Assembly: GCA_013349325.1 (NCBI GenBank)
Contig: DUZX01000023.1
Coordinates: forward strand, 1 to 55,390
DNA length: 55,390 bases
From: Desulfuromonadales bacterium
GTDB taxonomy: Bacteria > Desulfobacterota > Desulfuromonadia > Geobacterales > Pseudopelobacteraceae
Direction of reading: 5' to 3'
Part shown: piece by piece, positions 10,186 through 19,294 of the stretch
How the letters are laid out: every line of letters starts with the position of its first letter
How positions within the stretch are numbered: the stretch's first letter is position 1
Position numbers and translations under genes: made by a program
The notes under the pieces: model-generated
What the model was told of the DNA's origin: nothing
Database searches by the model: none
What the model saw: only the letters and a program-made list of their open reading frames with translations

Positions 10186-10950
10186 TTATTCGCCGGCTTC
10201 TTCTACGGCCACTTCGTCAGCAGCATATTCATCCGCACCTTCTGTGCCGGTCTGCAGCGCGGTATTACGGGCCTGGTTGCCTTCAATGACAGCGTCGGCC
10301 ATTTTTGAGGCCAAAAGGCGGATGGCACGGATGGCGTCATCGTTACCCGGAATGACATAGTCGATCGGATCGGGGTCACAGTTGGTATCAACAACGGCAA
10401 CTACAGCAATACCCAGTTTGTTGGCTTCCTGAACGGCAATTTCTTCGTTCTTGGGGTCGATAACAAACATTACGCCGGGGAGTTTGTTCATGGTCTTGAT
10501 GCCGCCGAGAACCTTTTGAAGCTTTTCGCGGTCGCGGGCAAACTGCAGAGCCTCTTTTTTGGTATACGCGTCAATCGTACCGTCTTCAAACATGGCGTCG
10601 ATCTTTTTGAGGCGATCGATACTCTGCTTAACGGTTGCGAAGTTGGTCAACATGCCCCCCAGCCAACGCTGATTGACATAGTGCATGCCGCACCGTACGG
10701 CTTCTTCGGCGATGGAATCCTGAGCCTGCTTTTTGGTGCCGACAAACAACACGCTGCTGCCGTCCTGGGCTGCGTCTTTAACGAAGCTGTAGGCGGATTT
10801 GAAGTAACGGACAGTTTTCTGCAGATCGATGATGTAGATCCCGTTACGGGCCCCGAAGATGTAGGGCTTCATCTTAGGGTTCCAACGCTTGGTCTGGTGG
10901 CCGAAATGGACGCCAGCTTCGAGCAGTTCCTTCATGCTGATACTTGACAT
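10186..10950 (-). CDS. rpsB: 30S ribosomal protein S2
   Basis: A 254-residue protein with the S2 signature [20 protein letters not shown] at the N-terminus and [13 protein letters not shown] near the C-terminus. The start MSSISMK at 10950 follows AAAGGAG; the frame is open to 10998 but those residues are not conserved. The C-terminal tail is acidic. It is the first gene of the long operon reaching tsaB, behind a strong promoter at 11052-11081. Confidence 0.98.
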   Translation of the reverse strand: MSSISMKELLEAGVHFGHQTKRWNPKMKPYIFGARNGIYIIDLQKTVRYFKSAYSFVKDAAQDGSSVLFVGTKKQAQDSIAEEAVRCGMHYVNQRWLGGMLTNFATVKQSIDRLKKIDAMFEDGTIDAYTKKEALQFARDREKLQKVLGGIKTMNKLPGVMFVIDPKNEEIAVQEANKLGIAVVAVVDTNCDPDPIDYVIPGNDDAIRAIRLLASKMADAVIEGNQARNTALQTGTEGADEYAADEVAVEEAGE

Positions 10951-11051
10951 TGTGCTTCTCCTTTGGTTTTTTCCTCCGCCCCGCTGAATCCCCGTCATCT
11001 TCGAGGGACACCGTCGGATCTTTTCGAGGCGTGTGAATTGAATAGCGGGGC

Positions 11052-11081
11052 TTTATATCACAAGAGCCCTTCTGAAATCAA
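11052..11081 (-). promoter_or_regulatory. Sigma-70 promoter of rpsB with GC-rich discriminator
   Basis: On the minus strand: -35 TTGATT (11076-11081), an 18-base spacer ending TGTGA, -10 TATAAA (11052-11057), then the discriminator GCCCCGC. A TG at the extended -10 position is present. A GC-rich discriminator is the known mark of promoters repressed by ppGpp/DksA, which suits a ribosomal protein operon. Confidence 0.65.
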
Positions 11082-11362
11082 GAGATAATGCGACGTGAGA
11101 TTATGATTGCGTCGACGGGACAGGCAGGAATACACGCTCCGCAGTAGGTGCATTTTTCAGAGGATACGATAACCGCACACTTGCGATGACCGATGCTGTC
11201 AAGAGTGATGATCCTGAGGGGGCAGGCGGCTACGCAGCGTCCACAGCCGCTGCAACGGGCTCTGTCAACGACCGGGACCGCGTCTATAGTCCCAGGTCCG
11301 GCTGTTTCCAAGTGAATTCGGGTTTGGTCTGTTTGCGGGAATAGGGGTAATAGCGGGGGCAT
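11078..11362 (-). CDS. Small 2[4Fe-4S] ferredoxin-type protein
   Basis: About 94 residues with two cluster motifs: CSGCGRCVAACP near residue 38 and CTYCGACIPACP near residue 74, the bacterial 8-iron ferredoxin pattern. It probably carries electrons at low potential; its partner is not shown by context. The first 20 or so residues overlap the end of the Cys-rich small ORF at 11284-11466 in another frame, and they look unlike a ferredoxin, so the true start may be further in, for example a TTG near 11311. The gene ends inside the rpsB promoter region. Confidence 0.8.
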   Translation of the reverse strand: MPPLLPLFPQTDQTRIHLETAGPGTIDAVPVVDRARCSGCGRCVAACPLRIITLDSIGHRKCAVIVSSEKCTYCGACIPACPVDAIIISRRIIS

Positions 11363-11466
11363 TTGGCGACAACTGCCTGTGCAACCTGTTTGCAGGTGCG
11401 GCGGCAGGAGGAGCAGAGTTTGTTGGCTGACGGACGATGGGCGATATTTTTCTGTTTTGCTTTCAT
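11284..11466 (-). CDS. Small Cys-rich protein, function unknown
   Basis: A 60-residue ORF, MKAKQKNIAHRPSANKL onwards, with CSSCRRTCKQ and a later CPRYYPYSRKQTKP. The Cys-x2-Cys-x3-Cys pattern plus CP suggests metal or cluster binding. It overlaps the ferredoxin reading frame by 79 bases and may be translationally coupled to it. The composition is protein-like and basic, but it is short, so it could be chance. I do not recognise a named family. Confidence 0.5.
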   Translation of the reverse strand: MKAKQKNIAHRPSANKLCSSCRRTCKQVAQAVVAKCPRYYPYSRKQTKPEFTWKQPDLGL

Positions 11467-11530
11467 ACCCTACCGAACAAACCTGCGATGTTTTTAAAGC
11501 CTCGCAGGTTTCATTGTTGGATGTCGTTTT

Positions 11531-12604
11531 TTATTCTACAAATCTGACCCAGCCGAAATCATCCTTCAGCTTTCCGGTCTGGATACCGGTTAACGTATCG
11601 TAGAGATTTTGAGTGATCTGGCCGACGTTGCCGCCGGTCAGTTGCAGCACTTCGTCCTTGTAACAGAGTTTGCCGACCGGAGTGATAACGGCGGCGGTGC
11701 CGCTGCCGAATGCTTCTGTTATCTTGCCGGAGCGGATATCTGCCATCAGATCGTCAACATCAATCTGTCGTTCTTCAACGGTGTAGCCAAGCGTCGGAGC
11801 AAGCTTGAGCACCGAATCACGCGTTACGCCTGACAGGATAGAACCGGCCAGCGGCGCTGTGACGATATGGGTACCGTAGGCAAAAAACATGTTCATGGCG
11901 CCGACTTCTTCGATGTAGCGCCGCTCCCTGCCATCCAGCCAGAGTACCTGATCATAGCCCTTCTTTTTGGCTTCTAGTCCGGCTTTGAGTGAGCTGGCAT
12001 AGTTGCCGCCGGTCTTGGCTTCGCCGGTGCCACCCGGCACGGCGCGAACAAAGTGATCCTCGACCAGTATGTTGATCGGATTGAATCCGGCCGCATAATA
12101 GGCGCCTACCGGAGAAAGAATGACATAGAAATAGTAATGATCGGAAGGTTTGACGCCCAGCACCGGCTCGACGGCGATCAGGGTGGGGCGGATATACAGA
12201 GACGTCCCGGAGGCGGTTGGAATCCAGTCGCGCTCCAGCGAAACCAGCTGCTCGATTCCCTTCAGAAACAGTTCCTCCGGAATCGGCGGCAGGCAGAGGC
12301 GGTCACCGGATTGATTGAAACGACGCGCATTCATCTCGGGACGGAAGAGAGCAACGCTGCCATCTGCCCACTTGTAGGCTTTGAGTCCCTCAAAAATCTC
12401 CTGAGCATAATGAAAGACCAGACAGGCCGGGTCCAGCGCAAAGGGTGCATACGGTTCGATGCGGGCGTCACACCACCCCTGCGATGCTTTCCATTCGATC
12501 ATCAGTATCCGGTCGGTAAAATATTTGCCGAAGCCTAGTTTGGTCTGATCGGCAATTTTGGCCTTCATTTTATCGGCCGGTAACGGAACAATTTTTATAT
12601 CCAT
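11531..12604 (-). CDS. ilvE: Branched-chain amino acid aminotransferase (BCAT, class IV PLP)
   Basis: A 357-residue class IV aminotransferase of the longer eukaryote-like BCAT subgroup. It has YAQEIFEGLKAYKWADG at about 66-82, the arginine-containing LYIRPTLIA, the catalytic-lysine region GGTGEAKTGGNYASSL and the PLP-phosphate stretch GSGTAAVITPVG. It interconverts leucine, isoleucine and valine with their keto acids using glutamate. It is monocistronic on the minus strand, with the ATG at 12604 diverging from pyc. The activity call is firm; exact substrate preference is inferred. Confidence 0.95.
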   Translation of the reverse strand: MDIKIVPLPADKMKAKIADQTKLGFGKYFTDRILMIEWKASQGWCDARIEPYAPFALDPACLVFHYAQEIFEGLKAYKWADGSVALFRPEMNARRFNQSGDRLCLPPIPEELFLKGIEQLVSLERDWIPTASGTSLYIRPTLIAVEPVLGVKPSDHYYFYVILSPVGAYYAAGFNPINILVEDHFVRAVPGGTGEAKTGGNYASSLKAGLEAKKKGYDQVLWLDGRERRYIEEVGAMNMFFAYGTHIVTAPLAGSILSGVTRDSVLKLAPTLGYTVEERQIDVDDLMADIRSGKITEAFGSGTAAVITPVGKLCYKDEVLQLTGGNVGQITQNLYDTLTGIQTGKLKDDFGWVRFVE

Positions 12605-12679
12605 ACATCACCTCAATAATCTGATTAGTGCTGTTGTACCTATCATATTCAGGCAGTTGCGGCAAGACGAAAATCTTGA

Positions 12680-12708
12680 TTGACAAAACCAAACTAATCT
12701 GGTTAAGT
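12680..12708 (+). promoter_or_regulatory. Candidate sigma-70 promoter for pyruvate carboxylase
   Basis: TTGACA at 12680-12685, a 17-base spacer, then TTAAGT at 12703-12708. The -35 box is perfect, the -10 box weak. It lies 84 bases before the pyc ATG, whose ribosome binding site is AAGAAGGAG. Confidence 0.45.
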
Positions 12709-12791
12709 GCCGCGACTTGGTACTGTAACTATTTAAAATAGCTGAATATTTTTAGTTTTGCTAAATTATTTTTTTAAGAAGGAGTGTCCAC

Positions 12792-15700
12792 ATGGAAAAA
12801 TACCGCTTTCGTAAAGTTATGGCTGCCAACCGTGGTGAGATTGCGATCCGTATCTTTCGTGCTTGTACAGAGTTGGGTATCGGCACGGTGGCCTTGTATT
12901 CCGAGGAGGACAAGCTTTCTCTGCATCGCTATAAAGCGGATGAGGCCTATCTGATCGGCAAGGGGAAATCTCCGATCGATGCCTATTTGGGGATCGATGA
13001 AATTATCGCTCTGGCAATCAAAGCCGATGTTGATGCCATTCATCCCGGTTACGGTTTTCTGGCTGAAAATGCCGATTTTGCTGAGGAGTGCCGGATCAAC
13101 GGTATCACTTTTATCGGCCCGACCGCTGAAATGATGCGTTCTTTAGGGGATAAGGTTGCTGGGCGCAAGGCGGCCATTGCGGCCGGTGTTAATGTCGTTC
13201 CCGGAACTGAAAACCCGATCGAGAAAGAAGAAGACGCACTCATATTTGCCAAGGAATATGGCTATCCGATCATCATCAAGGCTTCAGCCGGCGGCGGTGG
13301 TCGCGGTATGCGTGTTGCCAACAACAAAAAGGAGCTGCTTGAAGGATTGGTGGCGGCCGGCAGTGAGGCTAAAGCCTCGTTCGGCAATGCTGAAGTTTTT
13401 CTGGAACGCTACCTGGCACATCCGAAACATATTGAAGTGCAGGTTCTTGGCGATAATCACGGCAATCTGGTGCATTTTTTCGAGCGCGATTGTTCCGTAC
13501 AACGTCGCCACCAGAAAGTTGTTGAATTTGCCCCTTCACTCTCGCTGACGCAGGCACAGCGCGAAGTCATCTGCACCGACGCACTCAAAATCGCCGGTCA
13601 TGTGAAGTATCGCAACGCCGGTACGATAGAATTTCTGGTAGACACGGAAGGCAACCACTATTTTATCGAGATGAATCCGCGTATTCAGGTCGAGCATACC
13701 GTTACCGAGATGATCACCGGTCGCAATCTGGTGCAGAGTCAGATACTGGTCGCCTGTGGTCACAAACTGAGTGACCCGTCGATCAATATTCCATCGCAAT
13801 CCGCCATTGACATGCGAGGTTATGCCATTCAGTGTCGTATCACCACCGAAGATCCGGCCAATAATTTTGCGCCTGATTTTGGTACGTTGACGACCTATCG
13901 TTCGGCGGCCGGCTGCGGTATCCGTCTGGATGCCGGCAGTGCTTTTACCGGATCCAGGATTACGCCGCACTACGATTCGCTGCTGGTCAAAGTCAGCTCT
14001 TGGGGGCTCTCATTCCAGGATGCGTCACACATCATGCACCGGGCCCTGCAGGAATTCCGCGTGCGTGGCGTCAAGACCAACATCGGCTTTCTGGAGAATG
14101 TCATCAATCATCCGGTCTTCATGAAAGGGCAGTGTGACACCTCTTTTATTGAAAAACACCCGGAACTGCTGGTATTCCGTGAAAAGCAGGACCGTGCCAG
14201 CAAGGTGCTCGGCTTTCTGGGCGATGTCATCGTCAACGGTTCACCCGGTGTCACCAAACCGCTCCGCTCGGCTGATCTGATCGAAGCCCGTGTTCCGGAA
14301 TATGACTTCAGCCGACCACGCCCGACAGGTTCCCGCGATCTCTTTATGACCATGGGGGCCGAGGGGCTTTCCAAGTGGATCCTGGGGCAGAAAAAACTGT
14401 TGATCACCGACACCACCATGCGCGATGCGCACCAGTCCAATCTGGCAACCCGCGTCCGCAGCTATGACCTGCTCAAAATCGCTGAGCCGACCTCGTATCT
14501 GGGCGCCGACCTCTTTTCGCTGGAATGCTGGGGTGGAGCCACTTTTGATGTTGCCATGCGTTTTTTGAAGGAAGATCCCTGGCAGCGGCTGCACAAGCTG
14601 TCGGAGAAGATTCCCAACATCCTCTTCCAGATGCTGCTGCGCGGCTCCAATGCGGTCGGCTATACCAACTATCCCGACAATGTTGTCGAAAAATTTGTTG
14701 AAGAGGCGGCCGATTCAGGGGTTGATATCTTTCGGGTATTTGATTCGCTCAACTGGACGGTCGGTATGCGCGTTGCCATGGAAGCGGTCCGTAAATCAGG
14801 AAAAATCTGTGAGGCAACCATCTGCTACACCGGCGATATTACCGATCCCAAACGTGACAAGTACCCGCTGGAATACTACGTATCCATGGCCAAAGAGCTG
14901 GAGAAGATGGGCGCTCACATCCTGGCGATCAAGGATATGGCCGGTCTCTTGAAACCACTGGCGGCCTACAAGCTGGTCAAGGCGCTCAAGGAAAATGTCG
15001 GCATCCCGATTCACCTGCATACTCACGATACCTCCAGCAACGGCAGCGCCATCCTGATGAAGGCCAGTGAGGCGGGTGTTGATATTGTCGATGCAGCGCT
15101 CTCGTCACTCTCCGGCCTGACCGCCCAGCCAAACCTGAATGCCCTGGTAGCGGCGCTGGAAGGGAGCGAACGCGATCCACTGGTTGATGCCGGAGGATTG
15201 CAGAAACTGGCTAATTACTGGGAAACGGTGCGAGATTACTACGCGCCCTTTGAGTCCGGTCTTAAAAGCGGGACGGCTGAGGTTTATAATCATGAAATTC
15301 CGGGTGGACAATATTCCAACTACAAACCGCAGGTTGCCGGACTGGGGTTGATCGAGCGCTGGGATGAATGTAAGGAGATGTACCACAAGGTCAACCTGCT
15401 GTTCGGCGACATCGTCAAGGTAACGCCCTCTTCAAAGGTTGTCGGCGACATGTCGATGTTCCTGGTTAAAAACAACCTGCAGCCGGAAGATGTATTTACC
15501 TCCAAAGAGGATCTGGCTTTCCCCGAATCGGTGGTCGGTATGTTCAAAGGCATGCTTGGCCAGCCGTACCAGGGATGGCCGCAGGAACTTCAGAAAATTA
15601 TCCTGAAAGGGGAGCAGCCGATTACCTGTCGGCCGGGTGAACTGCTGGAACCGGTTGACTTCATCGAGGAGAAGCTGAAGCTTGAGGAGAAGCTTGGTCA

Positions 15701-16238
15701 CCGGGTTGATGACCGGGCGCTGGTTTCTGCGATCCTCTACCCGAATGTCTATCCCGAATTTGATCGTCACCGTCAGGAGTATTCCGATACCTCGGTTATT
15801 CCGACGCCGATCTTTTTCTATGGTCTGGAGCCGGGTCAGGAAACGTCGCTGGATATCGAGCCGGGCAAGACTCTGATCATCAAGCTGAACGCGGTTGGTA
15901 AAGTGCAAAAGGATGGGACCCGTACGGTCTACTTTGAGCTGAACGGCAATAACCGCTCTGTTGAAATCCGCGATCTGTCGGCGCAGAGCGATGATGTCGT
16001 GCGCGTCAAGGCCGACAAGGGTAATAGCGCCCACATCGGTGCCCCGATGCCGGGCAAGGTCTTCAAGGTAAACGTCAAAGTTGGTGATGTGATTAAGGCC
16101 GGTGATGTTGTGATGGTGACCGAGGCGATGAAGATGGAGACCAACATCAAGACTAAAGTCGATGGCAGCGTGGCTGAAGTAAAGTTTAAAGAGGGCGACA
16201 AGGTTGAGAAGGAAGATCTCGTGCTTGTCATGGCTTGA
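12792..16238 (+). CDS. pyc: Pyruvate carboxylase
   Basis: A single-chain enzyme of 1148 residues, the full usual length. Domains in order: biotin carboxylase (about 1-455) with KASAGGGGRGMR, FIEMNPRIQVEHT and the N-terminal MAANRGEIAIRIFRA; carboxyltransferase (about 530-810) starting LLITDTTMRDAHQSNLATR, with the metal-binding HLHTHDTSS; allosteric linker; and a biotinyl domain ending with EAMKMETN near residue 1114, whose Lys carries biotin. It makes oxaloacetate from pyruvate, bicarbonate and ATP, feeding the TCA cycle and gluconeogenesis during growth on acetate, ethanol or lactate. It is monocistronic. Confidence 0.98.
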   Translation: MEKYRFRKVMAANRGEIAIRIFRACTELGIGTVALYSEEDKLSLHRYKADEAYLIGKGKSPIDAYLGIDEIIALAIKADVDAIHPGYGFLAENADFAEECRINGITFIGPTAEMMRSLGDKVAGRKAAIAAGVNVVPGTENPIEKEEDALIFAKEYGYPIIIKASAGGGGRGMRVANNKKELLEGLVAAGSEAKASFGNAEVFLERYLAHPKHIEVQVLGDNHGNLVHFFERDCSVQRRHQKVVEFAPSLSLTQAQREVICTDALKIAGHVKYRNAGTIEFLVDTEGNHYFIEMNPRIQVEHTVTEMITGRNLVQSQILVACGHKLSDPSINIPSQSAIDMRGYAIQCRITTEDPANNFAPDFGTLTTYRSAAGCGIRLDAGSAFTGSRITPHYDSLLVKVSSWGLSFQDASHIMHRALQEFRVRGVKTNIGFLENVINHPVFMKGQCDTSFIEKHPELLVFREKQDRASKVLGFLGDVIVNGSPGVTKPLRSADLIEARVPEYDFSRPRPTGSRDLFMTMGAEGLSKWILGQKKLLITDTTMRDAHQSNLATRVRSYDLLKIAEPTSYLGADLFSLECWGGATFDVAMRFLKEDPWQRLHKLSEKIPNILFQMLLRGSNAVGYTNYPDNVVEKFVEEAADSGVDIFRVFDSLNWTVGMRVAMEAVRKSGKICEATICYTGDITDPKRDKYPLEYYVSMAKELEKMGAHILAIKDMAGLLKPLAAYKLVKALKENVGIPIHLHTHDTSSNGSAILMKASEAGVDIVDAALSSLSGLTAQPNLNALVAALEGSERDPLVDAGGLQKLANYWETVRDYYAPFESGLKSGTAEVYNHEIPGGQYSNYKPQVAGLGLIERWDECKEMYHKVNLLFGDIVKVTPSSKVVGDMSMFLVKNNLQPEDVFTSKEDLAFPESVVGMFKGMLGQPYQGWPQELQKIILKGEQPITCRPGELLEPVDFIEEKLKLEEKLGHRVDDRALVSAILYPNVYPEFDRHRQEYSDTSVIPTPIFFYGLEPGQETSLDIEPGKTLIIKLNAVGKVQKDGTRTVYFELNGNNRSVEIRDLSAQSDDVVRVKADKGNSAHIGAPMPGKVFKVNVKVGDVIKAGDVVMVTEAMKMETNIKTKVDGSVAEVKFKEGDKVEKEDLVLVMA

Positions 16239-16267
16239 TTATAGCAACCGCGCGACACGGAAAAACC

Positions 16268-16305
16268 AAACGCCCCGCTTCTGATAGACAGGAGGCGGGG
16301 CGTTT
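16268..16305 (+). terminator. Terminator hairpin after pyc
   Basis: AAACGCCCCGC and GCGGGGCGTTT form an 11-pair stem around a 16-base loop. Only short T runs follow, but A-rich sequence precedes it, so it may serve both pyc and the convergent VF530-family gene. Confidence 0.75.
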
Positions 16306-16317
16306 GCTTTCAGGTTT

Positions 16318-16527
16318 CTATTCAGTCAGCTTCCAGCGCAGATACATCTCCTCAACCTTGTCTCTGGCCCAGGGTGTCCGACGGAGAAATTTCAGGCTGG
16401 ACGGAATGCCTGGTTCGTGCGTGAAACAACGAATAGCGATGTTTCTGCCCATCTCCTCCCAGCCAAATTGCTCCACCAGCTCGGAAAGAATTGTTTTCAG
16501 GGTCACACCCTGCAGTGGATCCCCCAT
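16318..16527 (-). CDS. VF530-family (DUF2132) small protein
   Basis: A 69-residue protein with the pattern of the VF530/DUF2132 family: DPLQGVTLKTILSELVEQFG, then IRCFTHEPGIPSSLKFLRRT and PWARDKVEEMYL. Members are small helical proteins proposed to bind DNA; their biological role is not established. It overlaps the rsmI stop by one base (TAATG), so it is the last gene of that transcript. Confidence 0.85.
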   Translation of the reverse strand: MGDPLQGVTLKTILSELVEQFGWEEMGRNIAIRCFTHEPGIPSSLKFLRRTPWARDKVEEMYLRWKLTE

Positions 16528-17444
16528 TATATTTCACGTTCTGAGGATGAACTTTTAGCGATCTTCACGCGCAGCGCCTCACTATAGGCTTCACTGCGTG
16601 AAATACCTGCTATTTCGGACGCTTTTTTGGCTGCATCTTTGACCGACAGGCTGCCATCTGCCAACAGGCGCTCCAGAATATCCTCCAGCGGTTCACTCTC
16701 CTGCTGAGTCGGTTCTCCTGGCGCGATCAAAAGTACTATCTCACCGCGTATCGGGCCGTGCGAAATTGCCGCGATTACCTCTGATGCGCTGCCACGAATA
16801 TATTCCTCATACATTTTGGTAAGTTCACGCGCTACGATCAGCTGGCGCTCTCCCAATACATCACGAATATCAGTCAATGTATCCAGCAGGCGATGGGGCG
16901 CTTCGTACAGTATCAGTGTGCCTGGCAGACTGCGTATCCCGGCCAAAAACGTGCGCCGTTTTCCCTGTCGAGAGGGGGGGAAACCGGCAAACGTGAAGGT
17001 GTCGCTCGGCATTCCGGATGCGGCCAGAGCTGTTACGGCGGCACAGGCGCCCGGAATCGGGACGACGTTAATCCCTTCGGCAACGGCGTCGCGCACCAGT
17101 TGATACCCCGGATCGGAGACGCAGGGGGTGCCGGCATCCGAGATCAGCGCCACTGATTTCCCCTGTCGCAGCGCATGCAGGATGCGCTCCCCTTTGAACT
17201 GCTGATTGTGGTCAAAATAGGAGGTCATCGATTTGGAAATACCAAAGTGTGACAGCAACTTGAGCGAATGGCGCGTATCCTCGGCAGCGATCAGATCGAC
17301 CTCGCCCAGGATCCGCACGGCCCGGTAGGTCATATCCTCGAGATTGCCGATCGGCGTGGCAATGATGTACAGCGTTGCGCGCAAGCTGCCTTCAGATTCT
17401 GGTAGGGCTGCTTGTTCCGTATGTGATCTCACTTCATGACCCAC
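16527..17444 (-). CDS. rsmI: 16S rRNA (cytidine-1402-2'-O)-methyltransferase RsmI
   Basis: A 305-residue SAM-dependent tetrapyrrole-methylase-fold protein. The motif LYIIATPIGNLEDMTYRAVR sits near residues 25-45, and ALISDAGTPCVSDPGYQLV and the SAM-contact GMPSDTFTFAGFPP follow. It methylates the ribose of C1402 in the decoding centre. The frame starts at GTG 17444, within the end of the upstream hydrolase; the first roughly 20 residues are not conserved and a later start is possible. It overlaps the hydrolase by 16 bases. Confidence 0.93.
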   Translation of the reverse strand: MGHEVRSHTEQAALPESEGSLRATLYIIATPIGNLEDMTYRAVRILGEVDLIAAEDTRHSLKLLSHFGISKSMTSYFDHNQQFKGERILHALRQGKSVALISDAGTPCVSDPGYQLVRDAVAEGINVVPIPGACAAVTALAASGMPSDTFTFAGFPPSRQGKRRTFLAGIRSLPGTLILYEAPHRLLDTLTDIRDVLGERQLIVARELTKMYEEYIRGSASEVIAAISHGPIRGEIVLLIAPGEPTQQESEPLEDILERLLADGSLSVKDAAKKASEIAGISRSEAYSEALRVKIAKSSSSEREI

Positions 17445-18604
17445 AAGTTGGGCCAGACACCCTTCATCTCTCTGCGGCGAGCAGCTCCGTCAAGAGGAAC
17501 ACCGTCAGTGCTGAGACGGATGTCGTCGTTTACAAATCCGTTCAGATAGTAACTGTGCTCGACCAGTCCTTCCTCCAGGACAATCGGAGTACAATCTACC
17601 TGATGAATCTTGGCGTTCAAGAGAGTCGGGTGGGCCGCTCCATCGCAACCAAGCCGCTCCGGGTTACCCTTGGTGTAGTCGGAGACGTACATGGCCTTGT
17701 CCTGCTGGTTGTGGTAGATGGTGACAAAGCGTGCCAGTTCCGGTAGGCGTGCCAATGGTTTACCTTCTTCAAAGCAGTCGGCATCCACATCCGGAGCGCA
17801 CATGAAGATATGTTCAAACAGGCGCGGCAGTGCCCGCCCGCTGGAGTAATCGGCGATCTTCGGCAGCGCCTCCTGCAGCGCATAGTTGCCCATGGAATGA
17901 CAGAGCAGGTGAATGTCCTGACCGCATTGATCGTCGCCCCGTTTGCATATTTTCATCAGGTAGTCGCGCAGTTTAAGTACGCCACGGGCAAAGGCCTTGC
18001 CCGATCCGCTGGCCTCGGTGCGGTCAGATTTGTACGAGACAAACGGCAGCGCCATGCCGTCCGAAGGCCAGGAGAAGAGCACAACGGCGACAGACTGTGT
18101 CGTGTCGCCCGTCGTTGATCTGTTGAGCCGTGTCTGCAGGGCCAGTGCTCCCCCTACGGCGTCATTCCAGGAAACATTGAAACCGTGGATATAGATAATG
18201 ACATCTGTGGCGCAGGTCATAATCCCTTTAAGGTCATCGAACAGTGCCTGTGACCCGAGCTGGACCCCTTCCTGATGGTTCTGATAGCGGGTCGGATCAG
18301 GGATGTTTTCTTCGTAGGCCGAAATGCAGGCGCTCCCGGCCATGTTACCGAGATATTCCGACAGCCCGATGCCGTTGCCGACCCCATAACCGGCAGTCGT
18401 GGCGAGGTGCTGGTTGACGGTGGCTTCATCAACATCAAGAGTCAGTCTGCCGAACCTGAGATTTTCGATACCATCGTCACTGAACTTGGTGCCGTACCCG
18501 CTCGGATGCCAGCGATCTTCGCCGATATGATTGCGATTGGTTGCGTAAAAAAGATTCATGGTTGTGAGGACCGGTTTCTTTTGTGCCGATTTCGGAGATG
18601 CCAT
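17429..18604 (-). CDS. Alpha/beta hydrolase, DUF900 type
   Basis: A 391-residue protein with the serine-hydrolase nucleophile elbow CHSMGNYALQ and an upstream oxyanion region IIYIHGFNVSWNDAV, matching DUF900 alpha/beta hydrolases. The opening MNLFYATNRNH is also typical of that group. The substrate is unknown. A lipase or esterase activity is plausible but not demonstrated. There is no signal peptide, so a cytoplasmic location is expected. The ATG has GGAG upstream, and the gene runs into rsmI with a short overlap. Confidence 0.8.
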   Translation of the reverse strand: MASPKSAQKKPVLTTMNLFYATNRNHIGEDRWHPSGYGTKFSDDGIENLRFGRLTLDVDEATVNQHLATTAGYGVGNGIGLSEYLGNMAGSACISAYEENIPDPTRYQNHQEGVQLGSQALFDDLKGIMTCATDVIIYIHGFNVSWNDAVGGALALQTRLNRSTTGDTTQSVAVVLFSWPSDGMALPFVSYKSDRTEASGSGKAFARGVLKLRDYLMKICKRGDDQCGQDIHLLCHSMGNYALQEALPKIADYSSGRALPRLFEHIFMCAPDVDADCFEEGKPLARLPELARFVTIYHNQQDKAMYVSDYTKGNPERLGCDGAAHPTLLNAKIHQVDCTPIVLEEGLVEHSYYLNGFVNDDIRLSTDGVPLDGAARRREMKGVWPNLWVMK

Positions 18605-18634
18605 GATGTTTACTCCTGTACCATGTGGAATTTT

Positions 18635-19261
18635 TTAACGCTGCGCCAGAACCAGTTTCAGTGCCAGACCGGTAAAGATGGCTGCTGCAGCGCGATTGAG
18701 TATCTTCTGAGCAGATGATGACTGCCGGAAGCGTTCACCGAAAACACCCGCCAGGATACTGATGGCACCGAAGATGATCAGGGTCGCGATGATGAAAACG
18801 CCCCCCAGTTGCATCAGCTGCAGTGACAGGTGTCCTTTGGATGGATCGGCGAATTGCGGCAGAAAAGCCAGGAAAAAGATTGATACTTTGGGATTGGTGA
18901 TATTCATGATGATACCACGACGGTAGAGAACGACCGGTCTCAGGTGATCGACACTGCTGAGCGGGCCGGTGTCTGTTCCGGCCCGGAAGGCTTGCACGGC
19001 CAGGTAGAGCAGATAGGCGGCTCCGGTCAGTTTAAGCAGGGTGAAAGCGGCCGCTGATGCTGCGAAAAGCGCCGCCAGACCGAATGTTACCGCCGCAGTG
19101 TGTGCCAGCAGTCCGGTACAGAGCCCTGCGGTAACCAGCAGGCCGGCTGTGCGCCCCTGTTGGGCGGCCTGCGTCATGACAAACAGGTTGTCAGGTCCCG
19201 GAGAGAGAGCCAGCAGGATGGAGGTCGAAAAAAACATCAGCAACGTCGTCGGTTCTATCAT
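18635..19261 (-). CDS. LysE/RhtB-family amino-acid exporter
   Basis: A 208-residue inner-membrane protein with about six hydrophobic segments. The N-terminal FFSTSILLALSPGPDNLFVMTQ carries the family SPGPD motif, and NPKVSIFFLAFLPQF matches the conserved second half. LysE/RhtB proteins export amino acids such as lysine, threonine or homoserine lactone; the substrate cannot be told here. It follows thiC by about 34 bases and may be cotranscribed, without an obvious functional tie. Confidence 0.9.
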   Translation of the reverse strand: MIEPTTLLMFFSTSILLALSPGPDNLFVMTQAAQQGRTAGLLVTAGLCTGLLAHTAAVTFGLAALFAASAAAFTLLKLTGAAYLLYLAVQAFRAGTDTGPLSSVDHLRPVVLYRRGIIMNITNPKVSIFFLAFLPQFADPSKGHLSLQLMQLGGVFIIATLIIFGAISILAGVFGERFRQSSSAQKILNRAAAAIFTGLALKLVLAQR

Positions 19262-19294
19262 ACAAGGCTTCCTGTCCGGAGTGAACTCTTTCGG

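Noticed and set aside
10978-11051. AGCGGGGC/GCCCCGCT pairing as an rpsB leader hairpin
   Set aside because: One arm starts directly at the predicted -10 box and would mostly not be transcribed.
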